Assembly: GCA_949299755.1 (NCBI GenBank)
Contig: CASGBA010000017.1
Location: forward strand, 1 to 38,900
From: an uncultured Treponema sp.
Lineage (GTDB): Bacteria > Spirochaetota > Spirochaetia > Treponematales > Treponemataceae
DNA length: 38,900 bases
Direction of reading: 5' to 3'
In this document: positions 16,500 through 25,657 of the stretch, in pieces
Position numbering within the stretch: position 1 is the stretch's first letter
Layout of the letters: the number at the start of each line of letters is the position of its first letter
The notes under the pieces: model-generated
Seen by the model: only the letters and a program-made list of their open reading frames with translations
What the model was told of the DNA's origin: nothing
Database searches by the model: none
Position numbers and translations under genes: made by a program

Positions 16500-18362
16500 A
16501 TGATAAGCAGCGGAAAAGAAAAAGGGGACAAACTTCCACTTCAAGTTTTTTTTTACGGTAAAATGGCGTTCCTTTTACCAGTTATCGCCATGCTTCTTTT
16601 GGTGTGGACCACCTGTCCACTGGATATCAGTCTGAAGGTGGGTTTAGTTCTTCATCCTGTCAGCATAATATTCTTAATAGCCGGCGCATTGTTTCCCTTC
16701 ATTACATTGTCAGCATTAAACAGCAAAATAAAACTTCTTCGCGATGACAAGGAAAAAACGAATAAATCCATAATCGCCTATACGAGAATTTTCCTTTTCG
16801 GTCCTACCTTGTTTTCCATTGTGTTTTCACTGGTTTTTTGTTTTGCGGCCGGAAAGAAATTTTCGCAGCTTCCCTGCTTCCTGTTTTTTTCGTTCCCGGT
16901 AGGTGCGTCACTCATTTTCTCCCTGTTTTTTTATGTACTTTTCATACATTCATTCCATAAATTTTTCAACTGGTGTCCGATTTCAGAAAAAGACGTTCCG
17001 GTCAAATTCACAACACGGAACACGTTTATTTCCATATCCAGCCTTATCGGAGTTGTTGCCCTTTCCGTCACCATTTTGTTTGTGGAAATGAAAAGTCTGT
17101 CATCAACCGAACTTTTAATTCATTTTCTGACAAGATTCATTCCGGTGACAACGATCTGTGTGCTCATCAACTTTTTTACATATCTTTCCCAAAGTAACAG
17201 TCTGAAATCACGATTGAATAAAATGTTGTCTTTAAGTCACAGCATCGCAAAACAGGATTACACAATATCACCGTTGGAAATTGTGTCCAGAGATGAATTC
17301 GGGATCCTTGCCTCCGACCTTAACACTTTTGTGGTTTCGTCCAAAAAGATTATCAGGGACTTTATAAATTCCCAGGAATACCTGCAGACGGTCACGGAGG
17401 AAACATCCTCCGATCTTTCAAAAACGGAAGGAGCTCTTGAAAGCATTGATTCAAACGTAACAAAGGTAAAAGATTTGGCGGTGGATCAATCTGCGGGAGT
17501 AGAGGAAACCCATGCCACTGTTTCCAATATTGTCAAAGGACTTGAAAAACTTAACCAGAATATTGAATCCCAGTCAACAAGCCTGACAGAATCTTCAGCT
17601 TCAATTGAACAGATGGTGGCAAACATCAGGTCGGTTACGGAAATACTTGACCAAAACACCAGAAGCGTAACAGCATTGGAAGACGCTTCACTTGCGGGAC
17701 AAAAAATCGTTGCGGATGCGGTTGCGTCCGCAAAGGAAATCATCAACGAATCCGCAGGACTGTTGGAGGCAAGCTCCGTAATACAGAAAATAGCGTCCCA
17801 GACAAACCTGCTGGCAATGAATGCGGCCATCGAGGCGGCCCATGCGGGAGAAGCCGGAAAAGGATTCGCGGTTGTGGCGGACGAAATCAGGAAACTGGCG
17901 GAGGAATCCAACTCCCAGGGTAAAACCATCACAAAAAGACTGAAGAGCCTTGAGAATTCCATCAACAAGATTGCCTCCAACACCCAGGAAGTTGAAAGCC
18001 AGTTCCATGAGATCTTTGACAAAACAAATGCGGTAAAAACCCAGGCTGCGATCATCAAAAATGCCATGGATGAGCAGTCCGCTGGAAGCGGTCAGGTTCT
18101 TACAGCCATCCATCAGATAAATGATATCACCGAGGACGTCAGGAACGGTTCCGAAGAAATGTTTGAGGGAAGTAAAAACATCGCCCGTGAAATGGAAATA
18201 CTTTCTGAAGGCATAAGAAATATAACCACAAGCATGAATGAAGTCCATGAATTTGCGGATACAATCACCGAAGGCATGAAAAGACAGGTGTCCCATTCTG
18301 AAAGGACAGCAAAACACCTTGACCGGATAAAAGCCGATACAGCAAATATTAAAATAAGCTGA
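16500..18362 (+). CDS. Methyl-accepting chemotaxis protein with membrane-embedded sensor
   Basis: This 620-residue receptor has about six hydrophobic segments in its first 240 residues (roughly 15-35, 45-70, 86-112, 120-148, 172-195, 210-235) with only short loops, so there is no periplasmic ligand domain. A HAMP-like stretch follows ([29 protein letters not shown]). The cytoplasmic coiled coil ends in the conserved signalling tip near 434-470 ([38 protein letters not shown]). The tip contacts CheA and CheW. The stimulus is unknown; the architecture suggests sensing within the membrane. The start follows CCGGAGGAC at a good distance. No other chemotaxis gene is nearby. Confidence 0.92.
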   Translation: MISSGKEKGDKLPLQVFFYGKMAFLLPVIAMLLLVWTTCPLDISLKVGLVLHPVSIIFLIAGALFPFITLSALNSKIKLLRDDKEKTNKSIIAYTRIFLFGPTLFSIVFSLVFCFAAGKKFSQLPCFLFFSFPVGASLIFSLFFYVLFIHSFHKFFNWCPISEKDVPVKFTTRNTFISISSLIGVVALSVTILFVEMKSLSSTELLIHFLTRFIPVTTICVLINFFTYLSQSNSLKSRLNKMLSLSHSIAKQDYTISPLEIVSRDEFGILASDLNTFVVSSKKIIRDFINSQEYLQTVTEETSSDLSKTEGALESIDSNVTKVKDLAVDQSAGVEETHATVSNIVKGLEKLNQNIESQSTSLTESSASIEQMVANIRSVTEILDQNTRSVTALEDASLAGQKIVADAVASAKEIINESAGLLEASSVIQKIASQTNLLAMNAAIEAAHAGEAGKGFAVVADEIRKLAEESNSQGKTITKRLKSLENSINKIASNTQEVESQFHEIFDKTNAVKTQAAIIKNAMDEQSAGSGQVLTAIHQINDITEDVRNGSEEMFEGSKNIAREMEILSEGIRNITTSMNEVHEFADTITEGMKRQVSHSERTAKHLDRIKADTANIKIS

Positions 18363-18391
18363 CCGTAATTTACGCAAAACAGCCTTATGAA

Positions 18392-19672
18392 TTAAGGAAG
18401 GAATTTAACGCGGACCATCTGGATACGCCGCTGGGACTGGTCCTCCACGGTGAACTCACAGGAACCGTGTCTGAGTTTTTCGCCATCGGAGGGAAGATAC
18501 CCGAATTGCTCCATCAGCCATCCACCGAGGGTGTCAAAGTCCTCCGATTCACACTGAAGCTTAAATATCCCATTCACATCGTTGATTTTCAAATCACCGG
18601 GAACAAGGAATTCGGTGGCGGATAAAATCTTTATGCGTTGTTCCGGAGGTATTTCGCTGGTGTACTCGTCAATTATGTGTCCCATGACCGCATTCAAAAT
18701 GTCATCCATTGTGACGATCCCGCGGTTTGAACCGTATTCATCAACAACAACCGCAAAGTTTGCTTTTTCATTTCTAAACACATGGAGAAGGGACAAAGCC
18801 GGCTTTGATTCCGGCACAAAAAGAACGGGACGCATATAACGGCGGGCGAAATCCTTTTCTTTGGTGTCACCGTGAAAAAAAAGCAACGTTTTGTAATGGA
18901 GGAGCCCGATATACTCGTCCTTTGTTCCGTCCCCTTTAACAGCGGTGTCATAAACAGGAAGACGGGAATAACCTGTCTTGCTGAAAACGGAAGCTGCCTG
19001 CTCATAGGAGGCATCGGAGGGAACCGATTGCACAAAGGAACGGTGGCGGCTGATATCCCGGACACGCAAATCGGTAAACTCGAAAATTTTATAAAGCATA
19101 TCTTTTTCGGAATCTTCCAGGGTACCTTCCGCTGATCCAACTGCAAAAAGGGTTTTTAATTCTTCCTCCGTAACAAGGGGCATATCATGGTTTTTCCATA
19201 TTTTGTCCAGAATGAATCCGACTGCCTTTGTAAGCCGGGCAAATAACCAGACAATGGGAAACATGAGTTTTTGAAGCACTGCCAGAGGCGAAGATGCACC
19301 GCAGGCTATTGACTGCGACTTATACGTAGCGATTGTCTTGGGAAGTATTTCCCCGAAAAGAATTATAACAACCGTCATGACAATTGTAGCGGCCCCCACA
19401 CCGTTCTGACCGAACAAAGAGACAGCCAAAGCGGTTGCGGCGGAGGAAGCCAGATTATTCACGAAATTATTTCCGATAAGTATGGTGGTTAAGAGGCGGT
19501 CCATGTCATTTTTAAGGGTCACAACTTTTTTGGCGCCGGGAATATTTTCCTTTACCATCTGCCGGAGTGAAATTTTTGACAAAGACAAAATGGCTGTCTC
19601 TGAAGATGAGAAAAAAGCGGACGCGCCGACAAGAAATATCAAAAGTAAAACCGTAAGCAATATACCGATCAT
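18392..19672 (-). CDS. CNNM/CorC-type membrane protein (downstream paralogue)
   Basis: This 426-residue protein has a DUF21/CNNM transmembrane domain (about 1-180, four hydrophobic segments, with SAFFSSSETAILSLS and LFGEILPKTIATY), then a CBS-domain pair (about 205-330, with EYIGLLHYKTLLFF and FAVVVDEYGSNRGIVTMDDILNAVMG). A C-terminal CorC_HlyC domain follows (EFLVPGDLKINDVNGIF, FDTLGGWLMEQFG). Proteins of this family are implicated in magnesium or cobalt export and were once called haemolysins. Its ATG overlaps the stop of the upstream paralogue by four bases, so the pair is translationally coupled. Acting as a heterodimer is a reasonable inference. Confidence 0.9.
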   Translation of the reverse strand: MIGILLTVLLLIFLVGASAFFSSSETAILSLSKISLRQMVKENIPGAKKVVTLKNDMDRLLTTILIGNNFVNNLASSAATALAVSLFGQNGVGAATIVMTVVIILFGEILPKTIATYKSQSIACGASSPLAVLQKLMFPIVWLFARLTKAVGFILDKIWKNHDMPLVTEEELKTLFAVGSAEGTLEDSEKDMLYKIFEFTDLRVRDISRHRSFVQSVPSDASYEQAASVFSKTGYSRLPVYDTAVKGDGTKDEYIGLLHYKTLLFFHGDTKEKDFARRYMRPVLFVPESKPALSLLHVFRNEKANFAVVVDEYGSNRGIVTMDDILNAVMGHIIDEYTSEIPPEQRIKILSATEFLVPGDLKINDVNGIFKLQCESEDFDTLGGWLMEQFGYLPSDGEKLRHGSCEFTVEDQSQRRIQMVRVKFLP

Positions 19673-20952
19673 GTCTTTTCCCCGGACACATAAATACTTC
19701 GGACATGGGTGCTGTCCGCAGACATAACCGTAAATGTAAAACCGTTTTCGGTAAATGAATCTCCTACCGCAGGTATCTTGTCAAGTTTTTCGCTCATGTA
19801 ACCGCCAATTGTTTCATAATAACCAGAATGGAAGGATGTCCCCAAAACCTCTGACAAATCTTTAAGGCGCACAGTACCGTCAACAAAACCTTCTCCGTTT
19901 TGAATCCGGATATTTCCCCTTACGGAAGGCGTGTAATATTCATCGCTGATGGTTCCGAATACTTCCCTGGCAATGTCTTCCATCGTGAGTATACCGTTTG
20001 TCCCGGAATACTCGTCAATGACAACAGCGATGGTCTGCTTGTTTTCCCGCAGTACCTGTTGAACGGAAGACATTTTCTTTGTGCTCAAAACGAAAAGCGG
20101 AGGACGCATAATATCCTTGACGGAAAATTCCTCCGGTCTGCCGTTATAAAAAAGCATATCCTTCACGTATAAAATGCCGGCGATGTCGTCAATGTCCTCG
20201 CCGTAAACAGGGAACCGGGACAAACGGGAACGTTGGGAAAGCTCGGTAATGTCATTGTATCCGGCGGTAAGGGGAACCGCAATTATTTTCGTGCGTGGAA
20301 CCATGATGTCCTTCGCGGACAAGTCGGTGAATTTGAACACACGGTGCATCATTGTTTTTTCGCTGGACTCAAGGACACCTTCCTCTTCCCCCACATCAAT
20401 GAAGTTTTTTATTTCATCCTCGGTGAAGGAAACTGTATTCTTGTCCGGATTTATTCCGAACAGGCGGGCGGTTCCCCGGGAGAAACAGGTGAAGACGAAA
20501 ACCAACGGGGACAGCAGCTTCATGAAAAATGAAATGAGCCCAGCGGAAAGAAACGCGACCGGTTCAGGATGGCGGGTCCCGATTGTCTTGGGTGTGATTT
20601 CACCGAAAATCAAAAGCAGGATTGTTGAGACAATTGTGGCGACACCCACACCCGCCTGTCCGAATATTTGCAGGGCAAGGGAGGTGAGCAATGCAGTGAT
20701 CGCAATGTTGACTATGTTGTTTCCCACAAGAACCGTATTCAAAAACTGTTCCCTGCGGTCAAGAAGTTTCCCGACACGGACAGCACGTTTGTCTTTCTTC
20801 ATCCGAAGGAAACGTATCCTCAGTTTGTTGATGGAAAGGAACGCGCTCTCCGAGGAGGAAAAGAGCATGGAGAAAATAATCAGGATTACAACGGCTACCG
20901 CCAGTCCGGTTATTCCCTCTACAGGTAAAGAAGGGTCAAGTGAATCATCCAC
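19669..20952 (-). CDS. CNNM/CorC-type membrane protein (upstream paralogue)
   Basis: This 427-residue paralogue of the next gene has the same order: CNNM domain (about 20-195, FSSSESAFLSINKLR, LIFGEITPKTIGTRHPE), CBS pair (about 220-345, DIAGILYVKDMLF, TIAVVIDEYSGTNGILTMEDIAREVFG) and CorC_HlyC domain (GFVDGTVRLKDLSEVLG, YETIGGYMSEKLDKIPAVGD). Its N-terminal extension (MDDSLDPSLPVEGITG) is acidic. The ribosome site is weak (GGTGG close to the ATG). It lies 58 bases downstream of the ankyrin gene on the same strand and may share its transcript. The tandem arises from an old duplication; the two differ throughout. Confidence 0.9.
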   Translation of the reverse strand: MDDSLDPSLPVEGITGLAVAVVILIIFSMLFSSSESAFLSINKLRIRFLRMKKDKRAVRVGKLLDRREQFLNTVLVGNNIVNIAITALLTSLALQIFGQAGVGVATIVSTILLLIFGEITPKTIGTRHPEPVAFLSAGLISFFMKLLSPLVFVFTCFSRGTARLFGINPDKNTVSFTEDEIKNFIDVGEEEGVLESSEKTMMHRVFKFTDLSAKDIMVPRTKIIAVPLTAGYNDITELSQRSRLSRFPVYGEDIDDIAGILYVKDMLFYNGRPEEFSVKDIMRPPLFVLSTKKMSSVQQVLRENKQTIAVVIDEYSGTNGILTMEDIAREVFGTISDEYYTPSVRGNIRIQNGEGFVDGTVRLKDLSEVLGTSFHSGYYETIGGYMSEKLDKIPAVGDSFTENGFTFTVMSADSTHVRSIYVSGEKT

Positions 20953-21010
20953 CGCTACGCAACCTCACGGAAATATCAATGTAAACCGAAATTCCATATA
21001 AAACCCATGG

Positions 21011-22717
21011 TCAATCATTGTTGGATACAGCACCTGCCTTTCGCAAAAAACCGATAACTTCATAGGATTCGTCATCCCGGGATTCGGCGTAATCCAGGGG
21101 AGTATCGCCGTCCTCATCGGGCTCGTTGACATTCATGCCGGCGGTTTCAACCAGGAACCTCACCATCTCCACATTGTTGTAACGGGCGGCCCAGTGAAGC
21201 GGCGTGGTATCATATATATACCGCCGGCTGGTAAGAAGCTTCGGATTTTTTTCCAGAAGTATTTTTATGCAGGGGACGGAGCTGTATGCGGCCGCATATA
21301 TAATACTGTCACAGTCTGATTTATCGGCAAGCCGTAAATCAGCCCCCTTGTCAACCAAAAGCTTCACAAGCTTTTCATTCTTTGTCAAAAGGGCAAGATG
21401 GATGGCAGTCGCCCCCTTTGTACTGATTTCAACATCATCTTGCAGGGAATAGAAACTGTATCCTGCGGGCTTATCCAGCAAACCAGGCTCTTTTTCAAGA
21501 AGGAGCTTAGCTTCTTCATAATTGTTGTTGAGCACCGCTTTATGGAGCGGGGAAAAAGAGACATCTTCTACCCGGTATCCGCCTTTGGATTCAATGTATT
21601 TAATAACATCGGAATTCTCGGATTCATCGGCGTAATCCAGGGAGGTTTCGCCGTCCTCATCGGGTTCGTTGACATCCATTCCGGCGGTTTCAACCAGAAA
21701 CCTTATCATCTCCACATTGTTGTAGCGGGCGGCCCAGTGAAGCGGCGTGGTATCATATACATACCGCCGGCGGGTAAGGAGCTTCGGATTTTTTTCCAGA
21801 AGCATTTTTATACAGGGGACGGAGCTGTATGCGGCCGCATACATGATACCGTCCCAGCCATCATGATCGCTTACAAGAAAGTCCGCCCCCGCATCCAGAA
21901 GAAGGGAGACCATTTTTTCATCCTGCTTTACCAGGGCAAGATAAAGGGGAACAGCCCCTTCCACTCCGACATGTTCTCCCGAAACGCTTGTAATATATGA
22001 ATAGGCATCGACAGTTTTATCCAGCAAACCGGGGTTTTTAGCAAGGATTTCCGTTACCTGTTCATAAATACCGTAGAAAACCGCATTCTGAAAAACGGTG
22101 AATATGCTTTTATCATCATTGGCACCGGCGGAAACAAGATACTCCGCGATACTGGGATCATTATCGCTACGAAAAGAGGTGTAATCCAAAGGGGTTTCAT
22201 CGTCCTCATCCCGCGCATTCACATCCATTCCGCAGGTTTCTACCAGATACCATACCATATCCACGGAGTTATAACGGGCCGCCCAGTGAAGCGGAGTGGA
22301 ATCATACGCGTATTTGCGGCGGGTTAAAATTCCAGGATCTTTGGCCAGAAGGATTTCAAGACAGGGAATGGAGCTGTAAGAAACCGCATACAAAGTGGCA
22401 TCCCAGCCGTCTTCATCAGCGATTGTCAAGTCAGCGCCTTTTTCCACCAGCAGGGAAACCATTTTTACATTCTGCTTGACGAGAGCGAAATGAAGGGGTG
22501 TCGCTCCCTGTACCGAAACGCTATATCCAAAATTGCATTCAATTTCTTCGTAATCCTCAATCCTTTCATCCAAAGCACCGGGGGAATCCTTCAGGATTTG
22601 CTTGACTGATTCCAGATCGTTGTTGAGCACAGCCAGGAACAACGGGCTGAAAGCCTCCGCCCGTAAAAACACGGTGCAGAAAACCAGACAGACAAAAAAA
22701 GATAGGTGGCGCTTCAT
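21011..22717 (-). CDS. Exported ankyrin-repeat protein of three super-repeats
   Basis: The protein of about 568 residues starts at the ATG at 22717 behind GGGGGAG; the frame is open to 22828, but that extension lacks a site. A signal peptide (MKRHLSFFVCLVFCTVFLRAEA) is followed by ankyrin repeats (GATPLHFALVKQNVKMVSLLVEKGADLTIADEDGWDA, TPLHWAARYNNVEMVRFLVETAGMNVNEPDEDGDTPLDYA). These are arranged as three units of about 181 residues, each with the same order of repeats. The protein should be periplasmic or surface-bound and mediate protein contacts; its partner is unknown. Units 2 and 3 are nearly identical at DNA level over about 200 bases, which shows recent duplication or gene conversion. 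The aspartate-rich DEDGDTP loops recur in each unit. Confidence 0.85.
   Translation of the reverse strand: MKRHLSFFVCLVFCTVFLRAEAFSPLFLAVLNNDLESVKQILKDSPGALDERIEDYEEIECNFGYSVSVQGATPLHFALVKQNVKMVSLLVEKGADLTIADEDGWDATLYAVSYSSIPCLEILLAKDPGILTRRKYAYDSTPLHWAARYNSVDMVWYLVETCGMDVNARDEDDETPLDYTSFRSDNDPSIAEYLVSAGANDDKSIFTVFQNAVFYGIYEQVTEILAKNPGLLDKTVDAYSYITSVSGEHVGVEGAVPLYLALVKQDEKMVSLLLDAGADFLVSDHDGWDGIMYAAAYSSVPCIKMLLEKNPKLLTRRRYVYDTTPLHWAARYNNVEMIRFLVETAGMDVNEPDEDGETSLDYADESENSDVIKYIESKGGYRVEDVSFSPLHKAVLNNNYEEAKLLLEKEPGLLDKPAGYSFYSLQDDVEISTKGATAIHLALLTKNEKLVKLLVDKGADLRLADKSDCDSIIYAAAYSSVPCIKILLEKNPKLLTSRRYIYDTTPLHWAARYNNVEMVRFLVETAGMNVNEPDEDGDTPLDYAESRDDESYEVIGFLRKAGAVSNND
21105..21845. repeat. Near-identical 543-bp-spaced direct repeats inside the ankyrin gene
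   Basis: About 200 bases starting at 21105 recur, with few mismatches, starting at 21648; the offset is 543 bases, or 181 codons. A third, more diverged copy starts near 22195. They encode the TPLHWAARYNNVEM and SSVPCIKxLLEKNPKLLT segments. Being in frame, recombination between copies would add or remove whole units. Confidence 0.8.
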
Positions 22718-22851
22718 TTTTATTCTCCCCCTTTTGTATTTATCAGGCAGAACAGCCTGGTAAAATACGGGAAAGATTTTAACATAGATAAATAAGATTG
22801 TTCTAGTGCGCAGACCTGTGGATAACATCGGAGGGGAAATGTGGTATTCGT

Positions 22852-22880
22852 TTGCAAAAGATGGGTTTTTGCGGTATATT
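22852..22880 (+). promoter_or_regulatory. Promoter for the BI-1 family gene
   Basis: TTGCAA (22852-22857) and TATATT (22875-22880) are 17 bases apart, 45 bases before the ATG at 22925. The same gap (22,718-22,924) must also hold the minus-strand promoter of the ankyrin gene, which I cannot place. Confidence 0.55.
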
Positions 22881-22924
22881 ATCAGTAGAAAAGAGCTTTT
22901 AATTCATTTTTTAAGGACGGAAAC

Positions 22925-23623
22925 ATGACAGATTCTCCTGCGATTCAAACTCAAACACGGGAAGCTTCTTTCAGGAAATTCATGACGGCGGTATATTCCT
23001 GGATGGTATTCGCTTTGATTATAAGCGCCGTCTGCGCTTATATCACGGCAACAAACATGGTGATTATACGTGCAGTATTCGGAAACCCGATGGTTTTTTA
23101 CGCTTTGATTATCGGCGAACTTGCCGTTGTTTTCATACTGTCCATAAGGATTCACAAAATGTCCGTGATGGGAGCCTCCCTGATGTTCATTTTTTATTCC
23201 GTGCTCAACGGGGTAACCCTGTCCGTGGTTTTGCTTGCCTATACCGGGGCATCTGTGTTCCGTGCATTCGTCATCACCGCCGGAATGTTCGTATGCATGA
23301 GCGTTTACGGGCGTGTCACAAAGAGCGACTTGAGGTCGGCGGGGAAGTACCTAATGATGGGGCTTTTCGGAATCATCATCGCATCGGTGGTGAACCTGTT
23401 CTTCCGTTCTTCGGCTCTGGACTGGATAATCTCGCTGGTGACGGTCACGGTTTTCGCAGGACTTACCGCCTACGACACGCAGAAACTGTCCGTAATCGCG
23501 GAACGCATAGGGGAGAATGAAACCGCTTCCAAAATTGCGATTATCGGGGCGCTTGAACTTTACCTTGACTTTATAAACATTTTCCTTGCGCTGCTCCGGC
23601 TTTTCGGAAAATCAAGGAAATAG
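22925..23623 (+). CDS. Bax inhibitor-1/YccA family membrane protein
   Basis: This 232-residue protein has seven hydrophobic segments from about residue 20 to 225 and the BI-1 pattern: SFRKFMTAVYSWMVFALIISAVCAY, MFIFYSVLNGVTLSVVLLAYT, DTQKLSVIAERIGE and ALELYLDFINIFLALLRLFG at the end. The conserved acidic residues of the C-terminal pore (D in TAYDTQ and YLDFIN) are present. Bacterial members act as pH-sensitive calcium leak channels or protease modulators; the role here is not known. The start follows AAGGACGG. The gene stands alone, convergent with a lipoprotein gene. Confidence 0.9.
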   Translation: MTDSPAIQTQTREASFRKFMTAVYSWMVFALIISAVCAYITATNMVIIRAVFGNPMVFYALIIGELAVVFILSIRIHKMSVMGASLMFIFYSVLNGVTLSVVLLAYTGASVFRAFVITAGMFVCMSVYGRVTKSDLRSAGKYLMMGLFGIIIASVVNLFFRSSALDWIISLVTVTVFAGLTAYDTQKLSVIAERIGENETASKIAIIGALELYLDFINIFLALLRLFGKSRK

Positions 23624-23635
23624 CCTTTACGGGCG

Positions 23636-23676
23636 GGCAGACGGGATGCGGCATACCTATACCCTTCCCGTTTGCC
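23636..23676. terminator. Hairpin between convergent genes
   Basis: GGCAGACGGGA (23636-23646) pairs with TCCCGTTTGCC (23666-23676) with one G-U pair. It lies 13 bases after the BI-1 stop and before the minus-strand lipoprotein stop. The T-tail is weak, so termination strength is uncertain. Confidence 0.55.
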
Positions 23677-23738
23677 GCTGTTTCTCTCAAAAGATGGCAG
23701 GCACCTTCATTGCGGTTTCCTTTTGCCACGAGCAACTG

Positions 23739-24968
23739 TCAGGGATACGCTTTGCCCGTCTGTTCAACCCACTCCAAGACCAAGCCTTTTATCCTGTCTT
23801 CATCAGGAATGGTATCCGACAAATAAGACGGCGAAACCGCTGCAATTTCATTGAGTTTCACTTTCAAATCCATTACTCTTTGTTTTTCAATAAAAGTATC
23901 AGGAAAATCCGCCAATGATTCATCAGAATAAGTTGCGTTTGCGCAATTCACTTCATTGCCTGCATAAGAGACGACTTGACCGCCGGGAGAGGAAAGGAAA
24001 CTATCCGGAATCATGTAATATTTTTCATTTTCTTTCATATATAGCCGGCATATTATCTGCATATTTTTATCAAGGAATTCATATTCTTCTCCATCGTCTA
24101 ATGATAAAGCTGCAAAACCGGAAGAATCAACATACGCAATGTCATTTTTGGGAGAAGAAAGATCAGTACTATCCATGCAACTATATATAACCTTTGAGCC
24201 GTCAATAAAATAATCAGTATTTACAAAATACTTTTCAGTTAGTTCATCAAATTCCTTACGGTGAAAATATCTGGAGCTCTTATTAATGGTTGAATATCTC
24301 TTTTCAACATAAAACACAGCTTCTTTTAAATTGCCTGACTTTTCTGGTACAAAAACATAAGTATTCAAATCAAGGTATCCGGGAATATTTTCCGTGCATT
24401 CAATATATACATATCTGGGAGAGCCATTCATGAAGAGAAAGAACCAGATTAGTGCATGACTATCATCCGTTTTATCAACCTGCACAAAACCAAACTTAAG
24501 GCCTCCATTTTTTAAAGAATCTTGCGCGTTTCTAATTTCTTCCTCGGAAAGTTCGGAAAGTTTCTTGCCCAAGATATCAGCTATAGTCTCCAGTGAAAAT
24601 TCTATGATTGTATCTAATTTGAATGGAATCCCAAACTCAATATTTCCGTCCTTACTGACTTCATTCCTTAATATTGCAAAGTAAAGTTTATCTTCTGAAT
24701 CATGATTATCAAATCCTATCTCGTTTGTGGTAACAGTATCATGGGCAGAGGAACTATCCGTTGATGTTGATGTTGATGTTGCATTTCTAGCCAAGGCATT
24801 AACTTTCAAATCCACGTCCAACGCTTTTAGTATTGTCTGCGGGCTTGAAAAAATATTCCTGCCATTCACTGAGGAATCGTTTCCTGAAGACATACCCTGG
24901 GAACAGGAAAGCATGGTGAAAATCACTGTAAAAACAATACATGATAAAAAAAATCGTTTCATGGACAC
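23739..24968 (-). CDS. Hypothetical lipoprotein
   Basis: This protein of about 409 residues is of no recognised family. A lipoprotein signal peptide (MKRFFLSCIVFTVIFTMLSC, lipobox MLSC) puts Cys first in the mature chain, followed by a Ser/Asn-rich linker. A short TSTSTSTDSSS run encoded by a GTTGAT-type repeat near 24,760-24,780 follows. The rest is acidic and soluble, with LSELSEEEIRNAQDSLKNGGLKFGFVQVD and a C-terminal DTIPDEDRIKGLVLEWVEQTGK. The start may be GTG 24968, five bases after AAGGAG, or ATG 24962. It is somewhat AT-rich. It should sit in the periplasm or at the surface; function unknown. Confidence 0.8.
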   Translation of the reverse strand: MSMKRFFLSCIVFTVIFTMLSCSQGMSSGNDSSVNGRNIFSSPQTILKALDVDLKVNALARNATSTSTSTDSSSAHDTVTTNEIGFDNHDSEDKLYFAILRNEVSKDGNIEFGIPFKLDTIIEFSLETIADILGKKLSELSEEEIRNAQDSLKNGGLKFGFVQVDKTDDSHALIWFFLFMNGSPRYVYIECTENIPGYLDLNTYVFVPEKSGNLKEAVFYVEKRYSTINKSSRYFHRKEFDELTEKYFVNTDYFIDGSKVIYSCMDSTDLSSPKNDIAYVDSSGFAALSLDDGEEYEFLDKNMQIICRLYMKENEKYYMIPDSFLSSPGGQVVSYAGNEVNCANATYSDESLADFPDTFIEKQRVMDLKVKLNEIAAVSPSYLSDTIPDEDRIKGLVLEWVEQTGKAYP

Positions 24969-25006
24969 TCATTCTCCTTGGCAATTTTATCTATGGCATT
25001 ACGTAA

Positions 25007-25180
25007 ATCAACAAGAAATTTTTATTAGTAAAAATCTTCCTCAAAATAAAACAAAACGCCTCCTTAAGATATTATGAAAATCAAACCACATACCCAGACA
25101 ACGGAACCGACAAAAAAACAATTTACAACATCGCCAGCCTACCTTTCTCGTATTTGTTGTATAAAGATAAAGAGGAATAG
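25007..25180 (+). pseudogene. Short coding remnant, possibly of a transposase N-terminus
   Basis: After a TAA at 25004 this frame runs 57 codons to a TAG at 25178 without any Met: KFLLVKIFLKIKQNASLRYY then ENQTTYPDNGTDKKTIYNIA and so on. The FLKIKxN...YY...GTDKKTIYNI style recalls the first residues of IS1634/IS4-type transposases, but the likeness is weak. Lack of a start and the short length indicate a relic. The surrounding gap 24,969-25,309 otherwise holds two perfect hairpins (described separately) and no gene. The alternative 60-codon frame here (25,074 on) has poorer amino-acid use. Confidence 0.25.
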
Positions 25181-25196
25181 AAGGTCTATAAAAACA

Positions 25197-25221
25197 CCTC
25201 CTGTAAAGAAATTACAGGAGG
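25197..25221. repeat. Perfect 10-bp hairpin
   Basis: CCTCCTGTAA (25197-25206) and TTACAGGAGG (25212-25221) flank AGAAA. The plus-strand copy is preceded by A-rich sequence and the minus-strand copy is followed by TGTTTTTA, so it would act as a terminator for minus-strand transcription. No minus gene lies immediately upstream. Confidence 0.6.
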
Positions 25222-25226
25222 TTAAA

Positions 25227-25247
25227 ACACTTACTGTAAGTAAGTGT
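25227..25247. promoter_or_regulatory. Palindrome upstream of the XRE gene
   Basis: ACACTTAC (25227-25234) and GTAAGTGT (25240-25247) flank TGTAA, forming a perfect 8-bp-arm palindrome about 60 bases before the XRE start. XRE proteins often bind such sites and control themselves; that link is inference. Confidence 0.45.
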
Positions 25248-25309
25248 ACAGCCTAAATTACTCACTGTCAATAAATATATTATGCTTTTTACTTATTTAT
25301 AATAAGCAC

Positions 25310-25612
25310 GTGAAAAACTATTTTGAGGATTTTCGGCTAAATATTAAGTATTACCGCAATAAAAAAAACATGTCTCAATCGGATTTGGCCATCAAAGCTG
25401 ATTGTTCCAACGGGTTGATAGGCAATATTGAAGCCGGAAAGGTTCATCCTTCTTTTGATACCATTTTGAGTATTGCTGAGTCTCTGGATGTTCATCCGGC
25501 GGATTTGTTTTTACGGAATTCATCCACTGCCAGAAGTGAAATCCGTCCATATATTGAGGATACTCTTCAGCATATCCTCAATGATTTGTTGGAACAGGAA
25601 AACAACCGGTGA
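25310..25612 (+). CDS. XRE-family helix-turn-helix regulator
   Basis: A protein of about 100 residues from the GTG at 25310. The open frame starts earlier (25244), but those codons encode a hydrophobic stretch unlike the family. The Cro/C1-type helix-turn-helix covers about 8-62: FRLNIKYYRNKKNMSQSDLAIKADCSNGLIGNIEAGKVHPSFDTILSIAESLDVHPADLFL. The last 35 residues (RPYIEDTLQHILNDLLEQENNR) look like a dimerising helix. The ribosome site is poor (AATAAG). It faces the rubrerythrin gene convergently. Single-domain XRE proteins of this kind often control themselves or a nearby gene; the palindrome at 25227 is a candidate site. Confidence 0.8.
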   Translation: MKNYFEDFRLNIKYYRNKKNMSQSDLAIKADCSNGLIGNIEAGKVHPSFDTILSIAESLDVHPADLFLRNSSTARSEIRPYIEDTLQHILNDLLEQENNR

Positions 25613-25657
25613 AACAAAACCCGATGGCTGCAACCTGTCCGGCGGGGCGCGAACCGC

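Noticed and set aside
16300-16503. 67-codon frame before the chemoreceptor
   Set aside because: It overlaps the promoter, has no ribosome site and no family likeness.
17688-18377. 229-codon minus-strand frame
   Set aside because: It is antisense to the chemoreceptor signalling domain, which is strongly conserved.
21011-22717. Spaced repeats that could suggest a CRISPR array
   Set aside because: The repeats are about 180 codons apart, in frame, and encode ankyrin repeats; no short repeat-spacer pattern is seen.
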